The notes: generated from the sequence alone by a model not told the origin. A DNA stretch of 64,000 bases from Citrifermentans bemidjiense Bem (GCF_000020725.1 NC_011146.1:3972001-4036000); one strand, 5' to 3'; counted from the first letter of the stretch, positions 8,920 to 17,479 are shown. Made by a program: numbers and translations.

Positions 8920-10440
8920 TTACGGAATCGGCGCGAAGGTGTGCGGGTGGTCGCTGGCACCGGCATTGCCGCGCACCGTCTTGATGCTTTTTAAAAGCGC
9001 CTGCACCTCGGGCGGCATCTGCTTTCCTTCCTTCATCATCGACCTCATCTGCACCGCCAGGTACGAGTTGTTGATGAGGATGTCCAAAACCGCGACCATG
9101 AAGGTCTGCTTCCAGGGGGAGAGGTCGTGCAGCTTCTGGAACTTGTGCATGTAGAACTTCTGGCTCGCGCGGCCCAGCTCCCTTTCCAGCTCCTCCACCG
9201 TCATCGCCTTCGGCTTTATCACCGGCTCCACCAGGTTGTACTTGCGGTAGTCCTTGGTCGCCACGTACGGCTCCAGCTCGGGGTAGAGCTCGGCGTAGGG
9301 CCAAGGGGCGATGGCGAGGAAAAACGCCATGTCCGGGTTGTAATGCTTGGCGAGCTCGATGGTCGCCGCGATGCTCTCCGGCGTGTCGTCCGGCATACCC
9401 AGGACGAACGAGGTCTCGGAGACGATGTCGGCGTTGTTGATGATGTCGATGGCGGCTTTGGACTGCTCCACCTTGGTGTTCTTGTTGAAGAGGTCGAGGG
9501 TCGCCTGGTCCCCCGCTTCCACCCCGACGTAGATGTGCTCGACCCCTGCCTCGCGGTACTTGTCCATGATGTCCGCGTCGCGCAGGATGTCGTCCACCCG
9601 GGTTTCCATCAAAAGCTTCACCCCGACCTTCCTTTCGATCATCAGGTCCAGGATGCGCACCCAGCGCTCGCGGTCGAAGGTCGGGATCTCGTCGGAGAGC
9701 ATCGCCACCTCGACGCCGTAACTGTCGCGCAGAAGCTCCAGTTCGGCCACGAAGTTCTCGGCGCTTCGGGCGCGCCAGGAGCGTTCCCAGAAGAGCTGCT
9801 GCGAGCAGAAGGAGCATTTCTCCATGCAGCCGCGCGACGAGGAGACGATCGCCAGGCGGGCGTTGTTCTTGGCGCGGTAGGTGTAGATGGGCCATTCCAC
9901 CAGGTCCCACGCCATGGGGAGCGCGTCGAGGTCCTGGATGGACGCCGCCTTCGGCGTCGTGACCACGGCGCCGTCGCGCCAGAAGGAAAGTCCGGGGACG
10001 CAGGCGGGGTCGCCCCCTTGGTTCAGGCAGTCCAAAAGCTTAACCAGGGTCACTTCACCCTCGCCCCGGACGATGAAGTCGACCGTGTCGTGCTCGGCCT
10101 TGAGCATCTCGTCATAGCAGAAGGTGGCGTGCACGTTCCCGTGCACCGTGACCACGTCCGGGTTGATCTCCTTGGCCAGCGCCGTCAGCTCCAGCGCGTG
10201 CCCTATGGAGGCGGTGAACGAGGTGGTGGCCACAACGTCCGGGTTGAAGGCCCTGATGCGCGCCTCAATCTCCGGCCACTTGTGCCAAAGGCTCATCGCG
10301 TCGTAGTAGTCCACCTCGTAGCCGGCTGCGCGCAGCGACCCGGCAACGTATACGAACCCCACATTGAGCCAGGTCCCCGCTGACTCCACGACGCCGGAAT
10401 GATACGGCGGCGTTATCAGTGCGACCCTTTTTATAGTCAT
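8920..10440 (-). CDS. Cobalamin-binding radical-SAM protein (BchE/P-methylase-like)
   Basis: 506 aa. The N-terminal ~150 residues form a B12-binding Rossmann-type domain: VALITPPYHSG, then VVTVHGNVHATF. The radical-SAM core follows with Cys205, Cys209 and Cys212 in CMEKCSFC, and later VGVEAGDQATL and FVLGMPDDTPESI. Such enzymes perform methylations, cyclisations or oxidations of lipids and tetrapyrroles. The GNVHATF stretch resembles the BchE group, but I cannot assign a substrate. I chose ATG 10440 (GGAAGGGG upstream); an in-frame extension to 10695 looks spurious. It heads an apparent operon with the small membrane protein and the two-component system. Confidence 0.85.
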   Translation of the reverse strand: MTIKRVALITPPYHSGVVESAGTWLNVGFVYVAGSLRAAGYEVDYYDAMSLWHKWPEIEARIRAFNPDVVATTSFTASIGHALELTALAKEINPDVVTVHGNVHATFCYDEMLKAEHDTVDFIVRGEGEVTLVKLLDCLNQGGDPACVPGLSFWRDGAVVTTPKAASIQDLDALPMAWDLVEWPIYTYRAKNNARLAIVSSSRGCMEKCSFCSQQLFWERSWRARSAENFVAELELLRDSYGVEVAMLSDEIPTFDRERWVRILDLMIERKVGVKLLMETRVDDILRDADIMDKYREAGVEHIYVGVEAGDQATLDLFNKNTKVEQSKAAIDIINNADIVSETSFVLGMPDDTPESIAATIELAKHYNPDMAFFLAIAPWPYAELYPELEPYVATKDYRKYNLVEPVIKPKAMTVEELERELGRASQKFYMHKFQKLHDLSPWKQTFMVAVLDILINNSYLAVQMRSMMKEGKQMPPEVQALLKSIKTVRGNAGASDHPHTFAPIP

Positions 10441-10840
10441 ATCCAACCCCTTCCAGGTATCAGAACTGTAGTTAGTGAAGTCGATTTCTGAGTCGGTTTG
10501 TTTACTATGCCACAGAGGCCATCGAAATGAAAAGATAAAGCCTTGTCGCAGCCCGGTGACCCGGCCACTGTAATACAGATGTGCCATTCTTTGCGCGTTT
10601 TTTAATAAAAGCGTAACCAAATGGTTACTTTTGATGTGCCTGAATTCAAGCGACTTTGATGCTTGCCTCGTTTTATTCGGGCTGACCCGATTCACGGAGG
10701 CGTTTTACGGCATTGACATTCAACTTGATGCCGCAATTTCGGGAGATTATGTTCTGGAGCGGGGGGGGAGACAGGACGCGTTCGGTAGGGGTGAAGGCAA
10801 TGACAGCGTTAATCGTGTCTATTAGGGCCCGGCCGCTGGA
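10441..10840. other. Intergenic region with a 16-bp palindrome (10613-10628)
   Basis: No credible gene in 400 bases. It must carry the promoter of the radical-SAM operon. GTAACCA-AA-TGGTTAC at 10613-10628 is a perfect dyad of the kind bound by TetR-family or similar dimeric repressors. It is 170 bases upstream of the radical-SAM start, next to an A/T-rich run. Confidence 0.5.
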
Positions 10841-11245
10841 TTACCCCTTCATCCTCAGCATACCGGAGATGGCGCCACTGCAGAAGGCAACCAGCCAGCA
10901 GCTGTAGATAGCGAGGCTTACCCGGTGGAACAGGTGGTTCATGGCGTCGGCGCGCCGCGCAAGCGTGGCCGAAAGCGCCAGCAGGAAATGGAAGGCCATC
11001 CCCGCAAGCGACGCGATGCCGGTGATGTTGTGCCACTCGGGCGCCTTGCCGAACGCCTGGGCGTAGTGGTTCATCTCGCGGGTGCCGAGGTAGTCGCAGA
11101 AAAGCCCGATGCCGAAGATGGCCAGATGCTTCGCGCGCAGCCCTTCCTTACGGCCGCTGAAGACGGCCCAGGTATAGAAGATAAGCGCCAGCGTCATCCA
11201 GAACACGGCGGTGGCCAGCAAGGTTTTGTGTTCCGCTCCCATCAT
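10841..11245 (-). CDS. HsmA/TIGR03987-family membrane protein
   Basis: 134 aa, four predicted transmembrane helices. The start MMGAEHKTLL is chosen because GGAGAAGGAG lies just before it; the upstream ATG at 11278 lacks such a site. The segment LALIFYTWAVFSGRK followed by LGLFCDY-like residues and LGTREM matches the TIGR03987 signature as I remember it. The family's function is not established. It lies 48 bases downstream of the unknown anchored-protein gene and could be co-transcribed with it. A long gap separates it from the next downstream gene. Confidence 0.72.
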   Translation of the reverse strand: MMGAEHKTLLATAVFWMTLALIFYTWAVFSGRKEGLRAKHLAIFGIGLFCDYLGTREMNHYAQAFGKAPEWHNITGIASLAGMAFHFLLALSATLARRADAMNHLFHRVSLAIYSCWLVAFCSGAISGMLRMKG

Positions 11246-11293
11246 CGCTCCTTCTCCCCGGCGGAGTGCAGCATGCATTGGATGCTGGGACTG

Positions 11294-12529
11294 TCAGTCC
11301 TTGCCGTGGCGGGCAAGTAAGTCCGAGATGTCCTGGTCGGAGAACGAGATGTGCGGCTTGACGGGGATGTCGTTCCCGGGCTTGCAGCTCGCCATGCCGA
11401 TGGCAAGGACGTAGACGTCAGCCTCCCCAGGCGCCAGCTGCCGGGGTCCCCATTGCATGGAAAGAACCCTGGTGGTCGGGCTTTGCAAAGGCACCCGCTC
11501 CTTCTCGCTGGCGAAAAAGCCGAGCCGGTTCGAGAAGTACATCAGGTCCGGCCGCGCCCCCAGCGACTCGATGAAGTTCGCCAGGTTGGTGTACTGCTGC
11601 GTCTCGCCGGCAGCGCTGTTGCCGTGGTCGTACATGCCGAAATAGGAATCGCGCTCAGGATCGAGCCCGGTCTCGTACTGGAAGAGCCGCCCTCTGCCCC
11701 ACCCCACGTTCCCCGTGGAGCCGCGGTAGTCCCCCACGGAGGGCTCGTCGCCGTAGACGTAGTAGTAGAGAGCCGGCGTTCTCCCCTCGTTGCGCACCCG
11801 GTTCACCAGGATGAAATAGGGTTCCCCCGCCTTGAAGACGGCGAAACGGTCGATGTGCAGCGCCATCCCTTCGCCGGCGACGCGGTGCGAGCTGGAAAGC
11901 ACCATCTTCTCCCGGCTCGAAACCAGCACGCGGCTGCCGAGGAATTCCCACTTCGAGGGGGAAAGCTGTCGCGAACCATTCCCCAGGGCTATACCCTCGT
12001 TGGCGTTGCCCCAAAGGTGCCGCCACTTCTTGCCGTCGAAGAAGGCCATCCCCGACTCCCCCTCCTGCGGGGAGGCGTTACCTTCCTCGTAGGGTACGTT
12101 CCCCCCGACGAAAATCCCGCGGGGGATGGCGTTGCCGGCGTCTACGAACCTGCTGAAGCAGGTGATGAGCATGGTCCCGTTGGGAAAGACGTTCCTGACG
12201 AAGCCGCTGCCGTCGGCTTGGAACCAGTCGTACTGGAGATGGGAGCCCGCGGGGGCGAAGGCTTTGGAAAAGTGCAGGGACTTGGCGACCTCATCCCAGT
12301 GCAGGGCGAACAAGAGCCGGTCCTCCTGCCCCAGTTGGATCATGTCCGTCAGCACCAGGCGGTACGGGCCCTCGCGCAGCAGGTATACCCCCTTGTAATT
12401 ACGGGTCACTTCCACCCGCACCAGCCAGGAGAGCGCCAGTAGAAAAACCAGCGCCGCGCCGCCCACGCAGCACCAAATCTTCCGATTCAACTTCGGGTGA
12501 AGCATCCCCGCCACCTGCCTAGCCGCCAA
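11294..12529 (-). CDS. Membrane-anchored periplasmic protein of unknown function
   Basis: 411 aa. One hydrophobic segment (~19-36, IWCCVGGAALVFLLALSWLV) anchors the N-terminus; the remaining ~370 residues are soluble and probably periplasmic. The body is rich in aromatic residues and beta-strand-like patterns (LYYYVYGDEPSVGDY, YFGMYDHGNSAAGE). I recognise no catalytic motif or named family. The next gene on the strand is the HsmA-like protein, 48 bases away. The ATG at 12529 may be a few codons too early; MLHPKLNRK (residue 9) is an alternative start. Confidence 0.7.
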   Translation of the reverse strand: MAARQVAGMLHPKLNRKIWCCVGGAALVFLLALSWLVRVEVTRNYKGVYLLREGPYRLVLTDMIQLGQEDRLLFALHWDEVAKSLHFSKAFAPAGSHLQYDWFQADGSGFVRNVFPNGTMLITCFSRFVDAGNAIPRGIFVGGNVPYEEGNASPQEGESGMAFFDGKKWRHLWGNANEGIALGNGSRQLSPSKWEFLGSRVLVSSREKMVLSSSHRVAGEGMALHIDRFAVFKAGEPYFILVNRVRNEGRTPALYYYVYGDEPSVGDYRGSTGNVGWGRGRLFQYETGLDPERDSYFGMYDHGNSAAGETQQYTNLANFIESLGARPDLMYFSNRLGFFASEKERVPLQSPTTRVLSMQWGPRQLAPGEADVYVLAIGMASCKPGNDIPVKPHISFSDQDISDLLARHGKD

Positions 12530-12757
12530 GAGAATGTAAACACTGTCTAATCAAATAGATACATTCTAATGAAGAGGCGAGACAGGAGCAACCCAAATTA
12601 TTCTCATGACAGTAACCATAGTTTCGACGGTCAGGAAATTTCCGTCATCCGCGCCTTCAGCGCCTCAGATATCGGCCCCCTGAAAGTTCAAAGGTGTTGA
12701 TCTGGCTTGGGAGAAAAATCGTTGGGCGGGCCGCCGTAGCTCCCGGCGGAGGGCAGC

Positions 12758-12793
12758 ATCCGGCGGGGGGATACTCTCCCCCGCCGGATTTTC
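12758..12793. terminator. Strong inverted repeat downstream of the cytochrome gene
   Basis: ATCCGGCGGGGG and its complement form a ~12-bp GC-rich stem 46 bases past the cytochrome stop. The T run (TTTTCTC) is on the plus-strand side, so as a terminator for the minus-strand cytochrome mRNA it is imperfect; it may act mainly in mRNA stabilisation. Confidence 0.55.
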
Positions 12794-12838
12794 TCAAACC
12801 TGCTTCTTACTGCTCGTAAAGCTAAGGCCTCATGCGGA

Positions 12839-15715
12839 TTATCTTTCGATACTCCACGGCTTGGTCTTCTTGAAGTGGCAGCTCACGTTGAAGCAGCTGC
12901 CGGACTTGTTGACCCCGCCGTTGACCAGCTGGGCGGAGGTGTAGCCCAGGAACGGATCGTCGCTGAAGCGGTACTGCGGATCGATCTTGACGGTGACGTT
13001 GTCCACGTGGTTCCTGATCGGCAGCGCCCTTGAGTGAGCATCGTTGCCGCCGTTGTGGCAGGGGAGGCAGTTTGCCCAACCCTCGGAAGGCTTGGCGTCC
13101 TTCTTGATGTGAGCTGCAACCGCGTGGGCGCCGCCGCCGCCGGAGTAGTCTTCGAAGCGGGCGGAAGACCAGTTGCCCTGGACACCGAAGGTGACTGCGG
13201 AGATGGTTTTTCTCGGAGCCGGCGGGTAGCCATGGCAGGCGTCGCATCCGCCGTTGGGAACGAAGGCGAGGCCGGTTGCCGGGTTGTGCTGGTGGCACTC
13301 GAGGCAGTTCGTGGTGGAATCCACGTGGGTTGCCTCCGGCTGCCCGGCCTTGGTGAAGTACTGGGTCGTGGTGTGGCAGACCTGGCAGACGCCGGTGCGA
13401 GCACCGTTAGCGAAGGTGTTGACGGTGGTGAAGCTCACCGCGGTTCCGTTGATCGTGCCGTTAATCATCATGCTGTTTGCGGTACCGTGCGCGTTGTGGC
13501 AGTCGGAGCACTTGGCGCCGAGTGCGCCGGTGGGGCGGTGCACCTTCACGTTCAGAGCGGCGCCGGCTACCTTGCCTGCGTCGGTGTGGCAGTAGTTACA
13601 TTCCTGGTTGTCCGCGCCGGTCAAGGCGCCCAAGAGACGCTTCTGGTCGCCGGCTATGCCGTTGATGTGTGCGGAGTTGGCGTCGTGGCAAGCGGAGCAG
13701 GACTGGTTGATTCCGGTCTTGCCGTGGCCCGCGGTCGCTGCCAGGGTCTTGTCCGGAGCGGTGAGGGCGCCGATGACGGAGAGCTGGCCCCCTGCGGTGC
13801 TGTGGCAGCTTTCGCAGGAAACGCGCCCGGTGGTCCAGTTGGTCGACTGCTTGTGGCAGGTGGAGCAGGTGCCGATCTTGTTGTAGCCGATGGCGAGGTT
13901 AAGCGTGCCGTCTGCGTGGCTGGCTGCGGTGTTCGGGGTATGGCAGCCGGAGCAGGAGGTGGCAGCGGCGCCGTCGAAGCCCGGGCCGTAGGTTGCGGTG
14001 AAGTGGGCGGAGTGGGCGTTGCTGCTCACCAGGCCGTTCGCGGTGGTGGAAAGCGCTTTATGGCAGGTACCGCAAGCGCCGGAGTTCTTGTCGTTCCACT
14101 TCGGGGTGCCGGAAAGGTGGCAGGAAGTGGCGCAGTTCTTGGTGTCGGTGGCGAAGCTGGTTACCTTGACGCCGGCAACCTCGACGATGGCGTCGCCGTG
14201 CAGGGTCTTGTCTGCGAAGGTGGTGCTGCCGGTGACGGTCTGCGCGTGGCAGGTGTCGCAGGCATAGCCCTTGGTGGAAACGTGAGCCGCGTGGGCGTTG
14301 GTGGTAAGGGTTGCGGCGTCGCCGTGGCAGCCGTTGCAGCCAAGCGACTGGCCCCATTTGGCAGCGCCGACGCCTGCGATCTTGCCGCCGCCGTCGTGGC
14401 AGGATACTGCGGAGCAGCTGTTCCCTGCGATGGTGAAGCTCTTGCCGTTGCCGGCTGCTACGTTGCGGGTGCCGTCGGTGTGCGGAGCGCCGGCCTTGAT
14501 GGTCAGGCCGTCGGTGGTGGTGTTGACGTGGCAGTTCTGGCAGCTGGCAGCGCTGAATACGTGGTTTGCGTGGCTGTTGGCGCGCGGCTGGTCCATACCG
14601 TCGTTCTTGTAGTTAGGCTCGCCGGCGATGGAGGCGACAGCACCAGGCGCCGTGTCGGAGCCATGGCAGCTTTTGCAGTCCAGCGCCTGGGTCTGGGTCC
14701 AGGTAACCGTCTTCTGGACTCCCTTGCCGTCGGTGTGGCAGTAGGAGGTGGAGCAGGTCCCGGCAACCGGGGTCCCTACGTGGGCGCCCGCGACGTCTTT
14801 GTTCTTGTTGACGTGGTTGTTGAAGTTGCCGATGGTGTTGTTGTCGGTCACGGTGGCGGAGTGGCACTCCACGCAGCCGTAGTTGGTGCCGAGGAAGCCG
14901 GCGTTGTTCACGTGTTTGGCGTGCTTGCCGGAGAGGGTGTTGCTGGTCGCGTCGCCGTGGCAGCCGGCGCAGCTAAGAGAAGCGCCCCAGGTCGGCGGGG
15001 TGAAGCTACCCTGGCCGTTGCTGTGGCAGTAGAGGTTGGCGCACTGGTTGCCGGCGAAGGAGCCGCCGTCGGGGAGCACCACTTCGATGGCGCGGCCGGC
15101 GCTGGTTGCGTGGCTGAAGGGCTTTGCCTGAGCGCTGTGGTCGGTATGGCACTTAACGCAGGAGCCGGTACCGGTGCCGAAGTAGGAGGCGTGCTTGCTA
15201 TTGAGTGTCGGGTGGTTGCCGGTAGCCGGAGCTACGTCGTGGCACTGGGAGCAGTCGCCGGGAGCCTGGAACGGTGCAGCGCCCCAGGCCGGGGTGGCCT
15301 TAAGGGTGCCCTTGCCGTTACTGTGGCAGGCCGCGGTGGAGCAGGAACCCATCGGGGTCGGCGGTACCGAGGTCTGGTTCACAAACCCGGCTGCGATCTT
15401 CCGTGAGTAGCCGATGCCGTCGGCAAGCTCGATGGTCTTGTTCCTGTGGCCCATGGCGTAGCCGCTCACGTCGCCGTGGCACTTGGCGCAGGAATTGACC
15501 GCTGCCGAAGCGTGACCCTGGTGGTTGCCGGGAATGGCGCCCGTGTTGGGGTCCTTCTTCGCGTTGGCGGAATCCAGCGGCGGCATTTGGTGACAGAAGG
15601 TACAGTCATAGCTGTACTGCGAAGCAGCTTGTGCCTGTCCGGCACCAAGCGCCATCAGTGTCAGCACTGACATTGCCAACACTAACAAACAACGCCCTAC
15701 GTACTTAGATAACAT
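12839..15715 (-). CDS. Multihaem c-type cytochrome, 27 haem-binding motifs
   Basis: 958 aa. A Sec signal peptide (about residues 1-30, ending GQAQA) exports it to the periplasm or cell surface. I count 27 haem motifs: 21 CXXCH, five CX4CH (CSTAACH, CANLYCH, CSTSYCH, CSAVSCH, CFNVSCH) and one CX3CH (CATSCH). The central part is built of degenerate repeats, each with a CX4CH and CXXCH near GNG/DGKG and AHAAHV-like histidines that can serve as distal ligands. Such large cytochromes form electron conduits for extracellular electron transfer in Geobacter. ATG 15715 is preceded by GAGGAGG; an in-frame extension to 15805 is not a signal sequence. A long leader region lies upstream. Confidence 0.95.
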   Translation of the reverse strand: MLSKYVGRCLLVLAMSVLTLMALGAGQAQAASQYSYDCTFCHQMPPLDSANAKKDPNTGAIPGNHQGHASAAVNSCAKCHGDVSGYAMGHRNKTIELADGIGYSRKIAAGFVNQTSVPPTPMGSCSTAACHSNGKGTLKATPAWGAAPFQAPGDCSQCHDVAPATGNHPTLNSKHASYFGTGTGSCVKCHTDHSAQAKPFSHATSAGRAIEVVLPDGGSFAGNQCANLYCHSNGQGSFTPPTWGASLSCAGCHGDATSNTLSGKHAKHVNNAGFLGTNYGCVECHSATVTDNNTIGNFNNHVNKNKDVAGAHVGTPVAGTCSTSYCHTDGKGVQKTVTWTQTQALDCKSCHGSDTAPGAVASIAGEPNYKNDGMDQPRANSHANHVFSAASCQNCHVNTTTDGLTIKAGAPHTDGTRNVAAGNGKSFTIAGNSCSAVSCHDGGGKIAGVGAAKWGQSLGCNGCHGDAATLTTNAHAAHVSTKGYACDTCHAQTVTGSTTFADKTLHGDAIVEVAGVKVTSFATDTKNCATSCHLSGTPKWNDKNSGACGTCHKALSTTANGLVSSNAHSAHFTATYGPGFDGAAATSCSGCHTPNTAASHADGTLNLAIGYNKIGTCSTCHKQSTNWTTGRVSCESCHSTAGGQLSVIGALTAPDKTLAATAGHGKTGINQSCSACHDANSAHINGIAGDQKRLLGALTGADNQECNYCHTDAGKVAGAALNVKVHRPTGALGAKCSDCHNAHGTANSMMINGTINGTAVSFTTVNTFANGARTGVCQVCHTTTQYFTKAGQPEATHVDSTTNCLECHQHNPATGLAFVPNGGCDACHGYPPAPRKTISAVTFGVQGNWSSARFEDYSGGGGAHAVAAHIKKDAKPSEGWANCLPCHNGGNDAHSRALPIRNHVDNVTVKIDPQYRFSDDPFLGYTSAQLVNGGVNKSGSCFNVSCHFKKTKPWSIER

Positions 15716-16308
15716 CTTTCCCTCCTCAGTCATAACAACCATTGCAGATGTGTCGCCTGTGGTAACTCCTCTATCAGCTGCCGGAACTATTCTTCCGTAC
15801 TTCACTTTTCCGACGGGCTCATTGTGACAGGCGATGTCGAATCACTTGCCTGTAGCGTTTTGCGCCGCGTTGGTCTAACGGTGTGCCCCCTGCAGCAAAA
15901 AACATGCCCCACTTCCCTCAGTCAATAAGATAAAACAGCCTGCCGCTTCACACTAAGAAGGTAAACCATTGAATTACTGAGTTGCTGCGATGAGAAACAA
16001 AACCTCTGGCGACATTTGGGCCAGGCGTGGGCTTTCCGAAGGTGGTGCTGGCCGCCGGTGAAATAACCCCGTTTCGGCAATAGTTACCGCGATTTAACCA
16101 AAACGTTACCATTTTATGTTTTTCAGAAAGGAGTGTGGCGGACGAGGGTATCCGGTAGCGGAGCGGCTCTTATCATGCCGGAGCGTGCGGCAGAATGTCA
16201 TTGACGGATACCTGATTTTAGGTTAAAAGATACCTCTGCTCACAGCCGGCTTTTCAGCAGGTTGTGGCAAAGATACCAGCAGGTTAGCTAGTGCAAGAAC
16301 AGAGAGAT
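15716..16308. other. Intergenic region upstream of the cytochrome
   Basis: 593 bases with no credible gene. It contains the cytochrome promoter and leader, and on the other side the tRNA-Thr promoter. Two direct GTTACC hexamers about 22 bases apart (16084-16110) are the only regulatory-looking pattern I see. Frames at 16223-16503 on the minus strand are tRNA-antisense artefacts. Confidence 0.5.
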
Positions 16309-16384
16309 GCCGGAGTAACTCAGTTGGTAGAGTAGCTGATTCGTAATCAGCAAGTCGGCGGTTCGAATCCGCTCTTCGGCTCCA
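16309..16384 (+). tRNA. tRNA-Thr (anticodon CGT)
   Basis: 76 bases including an encoded CCA. Acceptor GCCGGAG pairs with CTTCGGC (one G-U). The anticodon arm GCTGA-TTCGTAA-TCAGC gives CGT, decoding ACG. The T arm has GGTTCGAATCC. Its 3' half is the left attachment site of the integrated element, so the tRNA remains intact after insertion. Confidence 0.96.
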
Positions 16385-16390
16385 TAAAAA
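16339..16390 (+). repeat. attL: 52-bp direct repeat covering the tRNA-Thr 3' half
   Basis: 52 bases from the anticodon loop (ATTCGTAATCAG) through TCCATAAAAA are identical to 36210-36261. This is the core duplication expected for tyrosine-integrase insertion at a tRNA 3' end. Confidence 0.95.
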
Positions 16391-16391
16391 C

Positions 16392-16427
16392 AAGGGGTTA
16401 CAGCTTTTGCTGTAGCCCCTTTCCTTT
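16392..16427 (+). terminator. Element-borne terminator for tRNA-Thr
   Basis: GGGGTTACAGC-TTTT-GCTGTAGCCCC followed by TTTCCTTTT begins immediately after attL. The native tRNA terminator is now at the other end of the element (36257-36293), so the element supplies a replacement. Confidence 0.85.
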
Positions 16428-16439
16428 TCGGTAGCCATC

Positions 16440-16460
16440 TGGGTAACACATGGGTAACAT
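16440..16460 (+). promoter_or_regulatory. Probable left arm-type integrase sites
   Basis: Two tandem TGGGTAACA units ten bases apart. The same tandem pair occurs at 36071-36091 beside the integrase gene. Repeats shared by both ends and just inside the core sites are the pattern expected for integrase arm-binding sites. Confidence 0.6.
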
Positions 16461-16526
16461 CATCGCCCAAGACGGAACAACATAGGGAAGGCTTTGCTAC
16501 CACGATTCAGTTGCCCCAGAGAACAC

Positions 16527-16554
16527 AAAAGGGCAGCTGGTAGCTGCCCTTTCT
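16527..16554. terminator. Terminator at the end of the SDH protease gene
   Basis: AAAGGGCAGCT-GG-TAGCTGCCCTTT, a symmetrical stem with A and T flanks, 35 bases after the stop of the minus-strand protease gene. Confidence 0.8.
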
Positions 16555-16588
16555 TGTCGCGTATGTCGCCCCCCTGGATGATCTTCCA

Positions 16589-17479
16589 CTATGACCAGAA
16601 GATGGCGTTCCCTAGGTGGTTCTCGATAATTTTGGAATGCGTGGAGTTAGCAAAAGTGTGCATGAATGAGTGATGAATAGTCAGAACCAAGTCTTGGTAT
16701 TCATCATCGAAATCATCTTCCAGAGAACGGATCGTCAAACCGATCCTCTTTGCTTCGTCCAGATGGATGTGGCGTGAGTGAGTCTTGGTGTCCTTGTGGT
16801 TGTTCAGGTAATCAACTATAGCCTCTGATTTCCGCTTCTTTTCGGGGTCCCCTTGGAACATACCGGTTTCGAGCCACTCCCGCACCATCTGAGACGCCAA
16901 ATCTATGGCATTTGAACACTCCCCGATAAAGGTAGGGTGGTACTTTCCTACTATTACCTGCCACATAGGGATAGTCCCAGGATCCTTCTTAGTTTCTTGG
17001 ATTGCACGTTCAAACTCGGCTATAACCCCATGGGCAGGTATCCCCCCATACTGCGGGTCGATGGGGCCGATGTTGGACTGCTTCCCCATAATGATTTCAT
17101 TGCAGGAGCACGCCAGCATCGTCCCGGCCGACATAGCTAGTTGGGGTACGAAGGCTCGTATATCGGTGCCGAACATAGCCCTGAGATAGTTTACTATGGA
17201 CTCTGTCGCGGAGATATCTCCCCCCGGTGTGTGCAGAATCAAGTCCAAACCTTTTGTCCTATCTAGGTTATGGATGGTTGCCATGAGGCCGTTCTTGTCA
17301 TCATCATTGACGTGGGCCATGGAAAGCTGGGGTTTCTGCAGCCAGCCAGAGTAGTAAGCGATTACATTCCTACCGGTCTTCTCATGGAATAACTTCAGAT
17401 ACTTCCGGCGCACGGTATCGAGAGAGGAAACTCCTCCAGTAGCAATAAGTTCTGCTAAGACTTCATTCCAACTTGGCAA
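16589..17479 (-). CDS. SDH-family (ClpP-fold) serine protease
   Basis: 296 aa, cytosolic by sequence. The ClpP/crotonase fold is shown by LDLILHTPGGDISA (residues 78-91), the nucleophile region MSAGTMLACS with probable catalytic Ser117, and IGPIDPQYGG with Asp141. This is the pattern of the serine dehydrogenase proteinase family (SDH_sah, PF01972). Members occur in prophages and islands; their targets are mostly unknown. It has its own flanking terminators and a start 40 bases after a previous terminator, so it looks like an independent cargo gene at the left edge of the element. A role in defence or host takeover would be a guess. Confidence 0.87.
   Translation of the reverse strand: MPSWNEVLAELIATGGVSSLDTVRRKYLKLFHEKTGRNVIAYYSGWLQKPQLSMAHVNDDDKNGLMATIHNLDRTKGLDLILHTPGGDISATESIVNYLRAMFGTDIRAFVPQLAMSAGTMLACSCNEIIMGKQSNIGPIDPQYGGIPAHGVIAEFERAIQETKKDPGTIPMWQVIVGKYHPTFIGECSNAIDLASQMVREWLETGMFQGDPEKKRKSEAIVDYLNNHKDTKTHSRHIHLDEAKRIGLTIRSLEDDFDDEYQDLVLTIHHSFMHTFANSTHSKIIENHLGNAIFWS

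Noticed and set aside
10540-10580. GCCACTGTAA resembling part of a cobalamin riboswitch
   Set aside because: Only this box is present, it is on the strand opposite to the B12-enzyme gene, and the other conserved cobalamin elements are missing.
10631-10907. Two 64-aa plus-strand ORFs
   Set aside because: Overlap each other and the end of the HsmA-like gene, with no ribosome-binding site or recognisable protein pattern.
13034-15406. 790-aa plus-strand ORF
   Set aside because: Shadow of the multihaem cytochrome on the other strand; low-complexity Val/Ala/Gly composition and no ribosome-binding site.
16223-16503. Minus-strand ORFs (71 aa each) over tRNA-Thr
   Set aside because: They encode the well-known spurious peptides produced by translating tRNA antisense strands (SRRADSNRRLADYE and EERIRTADLLITNQ); not genes.
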